11,735 nucleotides of DNA from Planctomycetales bacterium (GCA_025362255.1 JANYGY010000204.1:1-11735); one strand, 5' to 3'. Shown: positions 1 to 5,979, numbered from the stretch's first letter. Notes: a model not told the origin generated them from the letters alone. Numbers and translations: made by a program.

Positions 1-362
1 ACATGGGCATTGGCCGGATCGATGTCGATGTGATCGAACAACTCGCGCTGCATGAACGCGCGGTAGCTTTCCGGATGAGTCGGCGCCAGGCCGTGGTATT
101 CATCCAGATTGAACGTCACCACGTGTTTGAATGACAGCCGCTTTGCCCGGTATTCAGCGATCAGGCGAGCATAGATGGCGCGGGGTGTGCCACCGGTTGG
201 CAGGATCAGCACGCAGCGCTTGTTGGCCTTGGCCGTCGAGCGAATCAAGTCAGCGATCTGCTCGGTGACCCAGGCAGTGGCTGCCTCGGCGGTCTGGGTG
301 AGGTGCAGGGGCATACGGACAGGACCGGAGCCGGCGGCGATAATCTGCATGGCCGACAACAT
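1..362 (-). CDS. nagB: Glucosamine-6-phosphate deaminase (5' part, continues off the left edge)
   Basis: This is the N-terminal part of a NagB-type enzyme, which converts glucosamine-6-phosphate to fructose-6-phosphate and ammonia in the cytoplasm. Reading the minus strand from ATG 350-348, about 116 codons are visible. They include a PTGGTP phosphate-binding loop (about residues 51-56), FKHVVTFNLDEYHGL (about 74-88) with the catalytic-type Asp at 83, HPESYRAFM (about 92-100) and LFDHIDI (about 104-110), all in the order known for NagB. An in-frame ATG at 362-360 would add four residues (MLSA). Neither start has a strong Shine-Dalgarno. The upstream ATG overlaps a dyad, so 350 may be the true start with the dyad in the leader. 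The gene is divergent from an AraC regulator, which is the likely local controller. The C-terminal half lies outside the window, so a deaminase-related isomerase is not fully excluded. Confidence 0.9.
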   Translation of the reverse strand, partial: MLSAMQIIAAGSGPVRMPLHLTQTAEAATAWVTEQIADLIRSTAKANKRCVLILPTGGTPRAIYARLIAEYRAKRLSFKHVVTFNLDEYHGLAPTHPESYRAFMQRELFDHIDIDPANAH

Positions 363-381
363 GGTTCCGTTTAAGGAACCA
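362..381. promoter_or_regulatory. Perfect 7-bp dyad between nagB and the divergent AraC gene
   Basis: TGGTTCC (362-368) and GGAACCA (375-381) are exact reverse complements around a 6-base spacer. The dyad lies at the 5' end of nagB and 26 bp before the earliest AraC start. It could be an operator shared by the two genes. Binding by any protein is inference; AraC proteins more often use direct repeats, so another repressor is possible. Confidence 0.4.
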
Positions 382-407
382 CCGCCGTCATTTGCTTTGA
401 GTTTCCG

Positions 408-1244
408 ATGTTTTTTCCAATTAAGATCAGACGATTTGTCGAAATGGATCCAGAGCTACGGCATTGGTGGCGTCTGCTTGAAGATTTTCCGACGCGTATC
501 CGTCGGGTTTATCGCTGGCCCACACCGCATCGGCGGCCAACGAGTTCCGGTACTTTTCACGCGGTACCGACCCTGGTCGCGTGTTTGGAAGGAATCTCCC
601 GGATGCAGGTCGCCGATGGCCAGGCGCTCGATCTGCAAGCCGGGGACGTATTGCTGCTGGCTGGGGGCGTATGGCATGAGCACGCCCCCCTGCGCCCGGG
701 CAGCGTGGTTTTCGGCCAGGGATTCATGGCCGCCTGGTCCGATGTCGCGCTCAGCGGGGGACCACGCCGGTGGCTCGGTAAATTACCAACCAACCCGAGC
801 AGGCCCTTGATGGAAGCCGCGCTCAGCGCAACGGATGAGCCCACTGCGCGTCGAATGGTCGCCGGGCTAGTCGGGCAGGTTCTCACTGAATCGGTGACCG
901 CCATCGAATGGGAGCGGCCCGAATTGGTGCAGATGATCGACGCTTTGTGGCGCCGCTGCCATCTAGGGGTGACGGTTGAGGATCTGGTCGCCGCAAGTGG
1001 CCTGCGTCGAGCGCAGGCGTACGCGATTTTTACCCGTGGCTTTGGCGTGACCCCTAAACAAGCCATCGCTACCGCACGCCTCTGGCTTGCGGGCAGCTAC
1101 CTGAGTGCAGGCATTCCGGTCGCCGAAGTCGCCCGCCTCGCGGGTTACACCAGCGCGGATACTTTCACCCGCTGCTGGAAGCGCACGCATGGGCGCACTC
1201 CACGACGCCTGCGGCAATCTACTCCTGACAATCATCTCGGATGA
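408..1244 (+). CDS. AraC/XylS family transcriptional regulator with cupin-like sensor domain
   Basis: This is a 278-residue AraC-type regulator. The N-terminal half resembles a cupin sugar-sensing domain; residues about 74-93 (ALDLQAGDVLLLAGGVWHEH) have the typical 'L..GD..L...G..H' strand pattern. The C-terminal ~95 residues hold two helix-turn-helix units: the first at about 190-210 (VEDLVAASGLRRAQAYAIF), the second at about 238-260 (VAEVARLAGYTSADTFTRCW), followed by the family-typical GRTPRRLR. The length is normal. An ATG at 444 (MDPELRHW) is an equally possible start; neither has a clear Shine-Dalgarno, and the later one leaves more room for divergent promoters. It faces away from nagB, which suggests control of amino-sugar use. 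Its last 13 bases overlap the end of the convergent response-regulator gene. Confidence 0.88.
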   Translation: MFFPIKIRRFVEMDPELRHWWRLLEDFPTRIRRVYRWPTPHRRPTSSGTFHAVPTLVACLEGISRMQVADGQALDLQAGDVLLLAGGVWHEHAPLRPGSVVFGQGFMAAWSDVALSGGPRRWLGKLPTNPSRPLMEAALSATDEPTARRMVAGLVGQVLTESVTAIEWERPELVQMIDALWRRCHLGVTVEDLVAASGLRRAQAYAIFTRGFGVTPKQAIATARLWLAGSYLSAGIPVAEVARLAGYTSADTFTRCWKRTHGRTPRRLRQSTPDNHLG

Positions 1245-1672
1245 AGTCCGGCGATGCGCAGCACATTGGTCGCAAATGCGGAATAACCCGACCGATCGCC
1301 AGGTTTGGCCAACAACTCTAACACCCCGATGTCACGTGCTTTTGCCGACCGCTGCTGATCGACGTGATTGGACATCAGGATGGTCGGAACTCCTTCACGA
1401 ATAAGTTCAGTCGCCAAATCGAACCCCGACACCAACGGCATGTTGATGTCGATGAGGGCTAGATGCGGTTTTCCTGCAGTTCCGCGCAGCATCAGTTCGG
1501 CAAGTGCGAGCGGTGCGGTGCTTGCGAGCAGGAGTTCGACGTCTGTTCCGCAGTGAGCAAATCCGTCTTCCAAGAGGGCGAATTCCGCGGGATCGTCATC
1601 CACCGCCAAGACGCAGAACGGCCTCGTCCCGTCGAGCAACCTCGACGCGGGCGAAGCTGTCTGCGCTATCAC
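1232..1672 (-). CDS. Single-domain response regulator (receiver domain only)
   Basis: This is a 146-residue protein made of one CheY-like receiver domain with no output domain. Visible residues are the acidic pocket VDDD (about 24-27), the phospho-acceptor Asp75 in LALIDINMPLVSG, Ser101 in TILMSN at the conserved Thr/Ser switch position, and Lys123 in LLAKPG. The 'IDINMP..SG' form and the long first helix resemble Rcp1-type receivers. The start is GTG 1672-1670, which overlaps the TGA of the upstream gene as GTGA. An AAGGA stretch about 9 bases upstream serves as Shine-Dalgarno, so the two genes look translationally coupled. It is the last gene of a three-gene operon and ends inside the convergent AraC gene. 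It probably passes a phosphoryl signal by protein contact; the partner kinase is not in the window. Confidence 0.88.
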   Translation of the reverse strand: MIAQTASPASRLLDGTRPFCVLAVDDDPAEFALLEDGFAHCGTDVELLLASTAPLALAELMLRGTAGKPHLALIDINMPLVSGFDLATELIREGVPTILMSNHVDQQRSAKARDIGVLELLAKPGDRSGYSAFATNVLRIAGLHPR

Positions 1673-1908
1673 TTCACCGCGTCCTTGACCGCTTCTGTGG
1701 CTTCATGCGCGGCATCTTTAGTCGCCTCATAGCCATCTTTTACACCTTTTTCAGCGTCCTTTTCGAGTTTATGAAAGTCATTGCCCATATTGCGGACTTC
1801 CTTCTGAACCGGAGCAGCATTATTGGAGCGCATCAGCCACACTCCAAGGAGCGCCAAAACCAGGAGTACGGCCAGCACCACCATGACATTTTTAGTTGAT
1901 GGATTCAT
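1669..1908 (-). CDS. Small membrane-anchored protein with amphipathic Lys/Glu/Ala-rich tail
   Basis: This is a 79-residue protein if it starts at ATG 1908-1906, which has a GTGAGA purine stretch about 6 bases upstream. In-frame ATG 1914 and GTG 1920 are alternatives; the GTG directly abuts the upstream TAA. One hydrophobic segment (about 7-26, rich in V, L and A) should anchor it in the inner membrane. The rest is charged and helix-prone, ending in imperfect repeats such as YEATKDAAHEATEAVKDAVK. That pattern recalls YtxH-, LEA- or apolipoprotein-like helices, but I do not recognise a named family. Its stop overlaps the response-regulator start, and it follows the ferritin-like gene directly, so the three are one transcription unit. 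A role in membrane or stress protection is inference. Confidence 0.75.
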   Translation of the reverse strand: MNPSTKNVMVVLAVLLVLALLGVWLMRSNNAAPVQKEVRNMGNDFHKLEKDAEKGVKDGYEATKDAAHEATEAVKDAVK

Positions 1909-1920
1909 GGTCATTCTCAC

Positions 1921-2403
1921 TTAGGAACCGAGGGATACGGACGACGTCATGCTCCGACGCAACTCTGCAATCGAGTCGCGAGTCGAAAGCTGCTCAGGCA
2001 AAAGCTCTGTTTGAAGCAAGCACAGAGATCGCGCATCGAGGTCAAGATCCGCAATCAAGTCCTGATACAGTGCGAGTGTGCGTTCTTCACCTTCGACCAA
2101 GGCACCCAAAGCGAGCTTTATGCCAAAAAGAGCTGCCCCGTGTTCCATGACTTTGACAAAATAGCCCCAAAGCCCGCTGCTGGTCGCAGGATCACCCCCG
2201 AGCTCAAGTATCCGCATGGTGAGCAGGTGGACGCGCAGGGAATGTGAGCGCATGCAAACTGCTAATTCATCGGGTGCATCGAGACCACATTGAGAGATCA
2301 CATATTCAAAATTCTCGACCGCCGATCGCTCGCTGCGCAGCAAAGCATTCAGCAGACGAACAGGGGCTTCCATGCTCCGGGTCTCTTCTTGATCGGTGTA
2401 CAT
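1921..2403 (-). CDS. Ferritin-like DUF2383-type protein
   Basis: This is a 160-residue, largely helical protein. Residues about 17-36 (LLNALLRSERSAVENFEYVI) match the first helix of ferritin-like DUF2383 proteins with its conserved Glu25. Residues about 54-60 (HSLRVHL) supply histidines, GGDPATSSGLWGYF (69-82) is a typical 'lGG.P..SG.WG.f' turn, and LVEGEERTLALYQDLI (102-117) carries the second acidic motif. Members of this group are often linked to stress, but metal binding and activity are not established for this one. ATG 2403-2401 is chosen because a near-perfect AGGAG lies 6 bases upstream. A longer frame reaching 2535 would run through a predicted promoter and has an atypical Arg-rich N-terminus. 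It is the first gene of an operon with a small membrane protein and a receiver protein. Confidence 0.8.
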   Translation of the reverse strand: MYTDQEETRSMEAPVRLLNALLRSERSAVENFEYVISQCGLDAPDELAVCMRSHSLRVHLLTMRILELGGDPATSSGLWGYFVKVMEHGAALFGIKLALGALVEGEERTLALYQDLIADLDLDARSLCLLQTELLPEQLSTRDSIAELRRSMTSSVSLGS

Positions 2404-2409
2404 CACCTG

Positions 2410-2414
2410 CTCCT
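2410..2414 (-). promoter_or_regulatory. Ribosome-binding site deciding the start of the ferritin-like gene
   Basis: On the minus strand AGGAG stands 6 bases before ATG 2403-2401. It is the clearest Shine-Dalgarno in this part of the window and argues for the 160-residue product over a 204-residue one. Confidence 0.75.
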
Positions 2415-2531
2415 GTGCTGGGGGCCTTGATTTGAATACGCAGGTGAAGGTTCGATGCCTCTGCCTTTGGTCATCAAAGGTACCGGTACTCGCTCTACCT
2501 GGGTGATCCCTGATACGGCTCTGAATCTCAT

Positions 2532-2546
2532 GCACATTTCATGCCA
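2532..2546 (-). promoter_or_regulatory. Predicted sigma-54 (-24/-12) promoter of the ferritin-like operon
   Basis: The minus strand reads TGGCATGAAATGTGC from 2546 to 2532. Against the sigma-54 consensus TGGCACG-N4-TTGC this has the invariant GG and GC at the exact spacing and differs at two positions (T for C in the -24 box, G for T in the -12 box). Transcription would begin near 2520, giving a leader of about 117 bases before ATG 2403. The leader contains a 10-bp palindrome GTACCGGTAC at 2480-2489. The call is by eye; no transcript data are available. Confidence 0.6.
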
Positions 2547-2570
2547 CCTTAATTTTGGGGGCTGTGTGCT

Positions 2571-2612
2571 CGTTTGACCCGCGGGAGAATGCGATCAAAC
2601 GGACATCAAACG
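2571..2612. promoter_or_regulatory. Candidate enhancer (UAS): three copies of the heptamer TCAAACG
   Basis: TCAAACG occurs at 2595-2601 and 2606-2612, with its reverse complement CGTTTGA at 2571-2577. The two direct copies (extended to ATCAAACG, 2594-2601 and 2605-2612) are 11 bp apart, one helical turn. The inverted pair is separated by 17 bases. The cluster sits between the two predicted sigma-54 promoters, roughly 85-130 bp upstream of one start and 50-90 bp upstream of the other, which is the usual range for NtrC-family sites. Binding by the adjacent AlgB-like regulator is inference. Confidence 0.45.
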
Positions 2613-2671
2613 AAGGTAGAGCAAATAGATATCTGGCTCGTCTCCTGCGATCTGCATGATGGCTCTGGCCT

Positions 2672-2686
2672 TGGCACACTTCGTGC
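2672..2686 (+). promoter_or_regulatory. Predicted sigma-54 (-24/-12) promoter of the AlgB/NtrC-like gene
   Basis: TGGCACACTTCGTGC matches TGGCACG-N4-TTGC with GG and GC correctly spaced and two differences (A for G after the -24 box, G for T in the -12 box). The expected start of transcription is near 2698, leaving about 21 bases before ATG 2719, enough for the GAGGA at 2710-2714. This compact fit supports both the promoter and the chosen start codon. Confidence 0.6.
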
Positions 2687-2709
2687 AATGCGCCGAGTCG
2701 TCCCCTTCT

Positions 2710-2714
2710 GAGGA
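2710..2714 (+). promoter_or_regulatory. Ribosome-binding site deciding the start of the sigma-54 response regulator
   Basis: GAGGA ends 4 bases before ATG 2719. The upstream in-frame ATG at 2656 lacks a comparable site and would place the predicted promoter inside the coding region. Confidence 0.65.
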
Positions 2715-2718
2715 ATGC

Positions 2719-4089
2719 ATGGATCCGATCAGCACCGTCCCGCCCACCACCCGTCAGCAACGCGCCTTGGTCGTTGATGACGAACGCTCAGACCGTGACG
2801 GTCTGTCGGCGGCGTTGCGGATGCTCGGCTGCCGGGTCGATGCAGCCGAAAACCGCGAAGGAGCCCTTGGTCGGGCTCGGGGCGAGCCCTATGACTTGGC
2901 TTTCATCGACCTGATGCTCGGTGATGAAAGCGGGGTCGATCTGGTGCCCGCACTGCTGGCGGCCAATCCGAATCTGCATGTCGTGGTGATCACAGCGTTC
3001 GGTTCGATCGAAACCGCGGTTCAAGCCGTAAAGGCCGGGGCCACCGAGTACGTTCAGAAGCCGATCGACCCCCTGCGGATCCGCGCGATCGTCGAGCGTT
3101 CTGCCGAAGAACGCCGCCTAGCCGCCAGCATGAGCGCCTTCGAACGCAGCGGCAGCGGCCGCGGTGAATCGCTCATCTTGTCCTCACGCACGCCGGCGAT
3201 GCAGGCCGCGCTGGGCGTGGTTCAACGAGCCGCCAATTCAGAGGTCCCAGTGCTGCTGCGTGGGGAAAGTGGCACCGGCAAAGGCGCGTTGGCTGAAGCT
3301 TTGCATCGCCAAAGCGAACGCGCGAAAGAGCCCTTTGTCACGGTGAACTGCCCGTCGTTGACCGACGAATTGCTTTCAAGCGAACTGTTCGGACACGTCA
3401 AAGGCTCGTTCACCGGGGCCATCCGCGATCAACCGGGCAAGGTCGAAGTCGCCGATGGCGGTACGCTTTTCCTCGATGAACTCGGCGATCTATCGCCAAC
3501 GATCCAGGCCAAACTCCTGCGTTTTCTCCAAGAGAAGAAATACGAACGAGTAGGCGACCAGCACACTCGGTTGGCCGATGTGCGGATCGTCGCCGCGACC
3601 AATCGCGACCTTGAGGTCCAGGTCCGTGAAGGTCGGTTCCGCGAGGATCTGCTGTATCGCCTCAACGTGATTGAAATCACCTTGCCGCCTTTACGTGACC
3701 GTCCTGATGATCTGTTGGATCTGGCGCGGCATTTCCTGGCCCTGTTCTGCCATGCCGCCGAACGGCCCGCCATGGAACTGTCGCCGGCGTCCCAGCAGCT
3801 GCTGCTTGGCCACCCGTGGCCAGGTAATATCCGTGAACTTCGCAATGAAATTCAACGGGTCACCGTGTTATGGCCATCCCGGATGGTCGAGCCGGAAGCC
3901 TTCAGCGTGCGCGTCTGCGGCCAGGCTTTGGCCGGACCGCGCATCGGGGGCGTGCACTCCTTGGCGGACATCGAGAATGAACATATCCGCCAAGTGCTCG
4001 CCAAAGCAGACACGTTCGAAGAAGCCGCCCAAACCCTTGGCATCGAGCCATCGACCCTTTGGCGGAAACGCCGGCGTTTGGGGCTCTGA
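2719..4089 (+). CDS. Sigma-54-dependent response regulator, AlgB/NtrC family
   Basis: This is a 456-residue three-domain activator. The receiver domain (about 15-130) has VVDDE (18-22), phospho-acceptor Asp64 in FIDLMLGDESG, Thr92 and Lys114 in QKP. The AAA+ domain (about 155-390) has Walker A GESGTGKG (182-189), the sigma-54 contact loop as GSFTGA (229-234) instead of the usual GAFTGA, Walker B GGTLFLDELGD (247-257), and the REDLLYRLNV...LPPLRDR region (308-328) with its conserved arginines. The C-terminal Fis-type helix-turn-helix (about 432-453) ends in TLGIEPSTLWRKRRRLGL, a form very like AlgB. It drives open-complex formation at -24/-12 promoters using ATP. It is divergent from the ferritin-like operon with a shared control region. 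The sensor kinase is absent here, so the signal is unknown. No clear terminator follows it. Confidence 0.93.
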   Translation: MDPISTVPPTTRQQRALVVDDERSDRDGLSAALRMLGCRVDAAENREGALGRARGEPYDLAFIDLMLGDESGVDLVPALLAANPNLHVVVITAFGSIETAVQAVKAGATEYVQKPIDPLRIRAIVERSAEERRLAASMSAFERSGSGRGESLILSSRTPAMQAALGVVQRAANSEVPVLLRGESGTGKGALAEALHRQSERAKEPFVTVNCPSLTDELLSSELFGHVKGSFTGAIRDQPGKVEVADGGTLFLDELGDLSPTIQAKLLRFLQEKKYERVGDQHTRLADVRIVAATNRDLEVQVREGRFREDLLYRLNVIEITLPPLRDRPDDLLDLARHFLALFCHAAERPAMELSPASQQLLLGHPWPGNIRELRNEIQRVTVLWPSRMVEPEAFSVRVCGQALAGPRIGGVHSLADIENEHIRQVLAKADTFEEAAQTLGIEPSTLWRKRRRLGL

Positions 4090-4225
4090 CGCTAAATTTT
4101 TGCGATTTGCCTACCCACGATCGCCACGTGAGTTGGAGCTGTCGTGCAGATAAGCGGAATCAGGCGTATCGCGCACTGCGCAACGCAGGATCATCAGTCG
4201 GGTGCGATGAATCCGTCACGGCGTT

Positions 4226-4242
4226 CCGCAGCTTGCCTGCGG
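4226..4242 (+). promoter_or_regulatory. Hairpin directly before the first possible prs start
   Basis: CCGCAG (4226-4231) and CTGCGG (4237-4242) form a perfect 6-bp stem with a 5-base loop, ending one base before ATG 4244. It would bury any ribosome-binding site for that ATG, so translation may be controlled there or may begin at ATG 4286. The 154-bp gap 4090-4243 shows no other gene and no convincing sigma-70 promoter by eye. Confidence 0.4.
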
Positions 4243-4243
4243 G

Positions 4244-5206
4244 ATGAGCGGACTAGATTCTTTGCCCTCCTCGGACCTGGCTCCTATGCGCATCTTCTCT
4301 GGCAATGCGAACCGCCCGCTGGCTCAGGCCATTGCCACGCATCTCGGTATGCCGTTAGGCGAGATGCATTGCGGCCGGTTTCCCGACGGCGAAGTCAAAG
4401 TCGAGATCCAGGACGATGTCCGTGGCGCCGATATTTTCGTAGTCCAGCCGACCACCAGTAATGATTTCCTGATGGAGCTGCTGGTGATGTGCGACGCGTT
4501 GCGCCGCGCCTCGGCCAATCGCATCACCGCGGTTATTCCGTACTTCGGCTACGCCCGTCAGGATCGCAAGCATCAGGGCCGGGTGCCGATCACTGCCAAG
4601 CTGGTGGCCAATCTGATCACGGCCGCCGGATTCCACCGGCTGCTGACGGTCGACCTGCACGCCCAACAACTGCAGGGTTTCTTCGATGTGCCAGTCGATC
4701 ACCTGACGGCCTTGCCGGTGCAGGTCGAATACCTCGCCAAGCTGCAACTGGTTGATCCGGTCGTCGTCAGTCCGGACACCGGTTCGATCAAACTCGCTGA
4801 CAAGATCGCCAAGCAGCTCGGCGCCAAGCTCGCGATCATCGACAAACGTCGGATCGGCGACAGCAAGACCGAGGTCGCCAATGTCATCGGCGAGATCGGC
4901 AAGCGCCCGGCAATCATCGTCGATGACATGATCACCACCGCCGGCTCGATGACCAACGCGATCCGCACCGCGCGCGATTTCGGCGCGACTCGGGTGATCC
5001 CCATGACCACCCATCCGGTGCTCTGCGGTGATGCCTTCGAGCGCCTGTCAGAGGCGAATCTCGATGAGCTTGTGATCACCGACACCATCCCTCTCAAACG
5101 CCGTTTCGCCGAGCTGCCGATCAAGGTGCTCTCCGTCGCCCCGCTGCTTGGCGAAGCGATCAAACGAATTCATACCAACCAGTCGGTAAGTTCGCTCTTC
5201 AAGTGA
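4244..5206 (+). CDS. prs: Ribose-phosphate pyrophosphokinase (PRPP synthetase)
   Basis: It makes PRPP from ribose-5-phosphate and ATP for nucleotide, histidine and tryptophan synthesis in the cytoplasm. The 320-residue protein shows IFSGNANRPLA (17-27), FPDGE (46-50), IPYFGYARQDRK (98-109), RVPITAKLVANLI (113-125), the DLHAQQLQGFF metal/ATP site (137-147), IDKRR (199-203) with the catalytic-type Lys201, and the PRPP-binding loop VDDMITTAGSM (226-236). The ending VSSLFK is typical. The SPDTGSIKLADKIA stretch (176-189) differs from the common SPD.GG..RA form but resembles variants in other phyla. ATG 4286 would start at MRIFSGNA, where many homologues begin, giving 306 residues; neither start has a Shine-Dalgarno. 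The gene is followed closely by rplY, a frequent pairing, and the two are probably co-transcribed. Confidence 0.94.
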   Translation: MSGLDSLPSSDLAPMRIFSGNANRPLAQAIATHLGMPLGEMHCGRFPDGEVKVEIQDDVRGADIFVVQPTTSNDFLMELLVMCDALRRASANRITAVIPYFGYARQDRKHQGRVPITAKLVANLITAAGFHRLLTVDLHAQQLQGFFDVPVDHLTALPVQVEYLAKLQLVDPVVVSPDTGSIKLADKIAKQLGAKLAIIDKRRIGDSKTEVANVIGEIGKRPAIIVDDMITTAGSMTNAIRTARDFGATRVIPMTTHPVLCGDAFERLSEANLDELVITDTIPLKRRFAELPIKVLSVAPLLGEAIKRIHTNQSVSSLFK

Positions 5207-5212
5207 AGAGCG
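5193..5212 (+). repeat. Inverted repeat across the prs stop codon
   Basis: CGCTCTTC (5193-5200) and GAAGAGCG (5205-5212) form a perfect 8-bp stem with a 4-base loop AAGT. The prs stop TGA (5204-5206) lies at the loop/stem junction. No T-run follows, so it is not a normal intrinsic terminator. It may stabilise or process the prs-rplY message. Confidence 0.5.
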
Positions 5213-5237
5213 GATGTCCGACACCCACGGGAATGCA

Positions 5238-5252
5238 CTGTTCCTAGAACAG
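5238..5252. promoter_or_regulatory. 15-bp palindrome upstream of rplY
   Basis: CTGTTC (5238-5243) and GAACAG (5247-5252) are exact reverse complements around CTA. The site is 16 bases before ATG 5269. It could be an operator or a small RNA hairpin near the ribosome-binding region. It looks LexA-like (CTGT...ACAG) but the spacing is 7 rather than the 8 of the E. coli box. Confidence 0.35.
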
Positions 5253-5268
5253 CAAAGTGAGTACCCAG

Positions 5269-5979
5269 ATGAGCAACGCCCACACCTTCACCGCTTCGTT
5301 ACGCACCAGCACTGGTGGCTCCGCCGCCCGTGCCCTGCGCGCCGAAGGGAAAGTCCCCGTCACCCTATCACGTCCAGGTAAGCCCAGCGCTCACCTCGCG
5401 TTTGAAAACAAGTTCGCCGAAGAGCTGGCGCACAAGGTGGTCCACCTGTGCAACCTGACGTTCGGCACTGAAACCGTCACGGTGCTCAAGGGCGCCGTGT
5501 CGCGTCACTGCATCAAGGACAACATCGAGCACATCGATCTGATCCAAGTTGATGAAAAGTCCGAGATCAAGGTCGACGTCAATGTCGTTCCTGACGCCCG
5601 CAACTGTCCCGGTGTCAAAGCTGGCGGCATCGTTGAGCAGCGTTTGCGCAAAGTGAAGGTCAAGTGCAAGGCCAACGCGATTCCTGACTCCATCGGCATC
5701 AACCTCGATGACGTCTTGATCATGCAGACGGTCTACGCCAACAAGCTCACCATGCCCAAGGGCGTGACCTTGCTGACCAACCCCAAGCTGCCCGTGCTGT
5801 CGGTGGTGATCACCCGCGGCATGAACAAGACTGATACCGCCGCTACGGATGCCGCTGCCGCTGCCGATCCCAAGGCTGCCGCCAAGGCGGCCCCTGCTGC
5901 TGCCGGCGCCAAGCCAGCCGCTGCGGGCAAAGCTGCTGATCCCAAGGCTGCGGCCAAGAAGGATGACAAGAAGAAGTAA
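5269..5979 (+). CDS. rplY: 50S ribosomal protein L25, CTC/TL5 form with basic Ala-rich tail
   Basis: L25 binds 5S rRNA in the large subunit. The 236-residue protein has the N-terminal L25 domain (about 5-95, ending in CIKDNIEHIDLIQVDE) and the second CTC beta domain (about 98-185) with CPGVKAGGIVEQRLRKVKVKC and the IPDSIGINLDDVLI segment. A tail from about 187 to the end is low-complexity Ala/Lys/Pro, with DPKAAAK twice and a KKDDKKK end; such tails are common in CTC-type L25 of several phyla. The usual Y-G pair after the 'G..P' turn is replaced by TLSRPG. ATG 5269 is preferred over in-frame GTG 5257 because AGTGAG lies about 8 bases upstream, while the GTG follows a palindrome without a Shine-Dalgarno. 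It is downstream of prs and followed by a strong terminator. Confidence 0.92.
   Translation: MSNAHTFTASLRTSTGGSAARALRAEGKVPVTLSRPGKPSAHLAFENKFAEELAHKVVHLCNLTFGTETVTVLKGAVSRHCIKDNIEHIDLIQVDEKSEIKVDVNVVPDARNCPGVKAGGIVEQRLRKVKVKCKANAIPDSIGINLDDVLIMQTVYANKLTMPKGVTLLTNPKLPVLSVVITRGMNKTDTAATDAAAAADPKAAAKAAPAAAGAKPAAAGKAADPKAAAKKDDKKK

Noticed and set aside
175..810. Long plus-strand open frame of 211 codons
   Set aside because: It covers nagB on the other strand and then the AraC gene in another frame; the translation is Cys/Arg/Trp-rich with no domain pattern.
2404..2535. 44-codon N-terminal extension of the ferritin-like protein
   Set aside because: It lacks a Shine-Dalgarno, contains the predicted sigma-54 -12 box, and is unlike the family; AGGAG before ATG 2403 is far better.
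2594..2612. IHF site in the divergent sigma-54 region
   Set aside because: ATCAA occurs twice, but the rest of the WATCAA-N4-TTR consensus does not match at either position.
2539..2760. Minus-strand 73-codon open frame in the divergent control region
   Set aside because: Arg/Gly-rich low-quality translation without a start signal, overlapping both promoter elements and the regulator gene.
4127..4147. Sigma-54 promoter upstream of prs (TTGGAGCTGTCGTGCA region)
   Set aside because: The GG to GC distance is one base too short and the -24 box is poor.
4355..5014. 219-codon frame antisense to prs
   Set aside because: It is the Asp/Gly/Arg-rich reverse shadow expected opposite a conserved GC-rich gene; prs is unambiguous.
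5238..5252. LexA (SOS) box before rplY
   Set aside because: The CTGT and ACAG arms are 7 bases apart rather than 8, and L25 has no SOS link; kept only as an unassigned palindrome.
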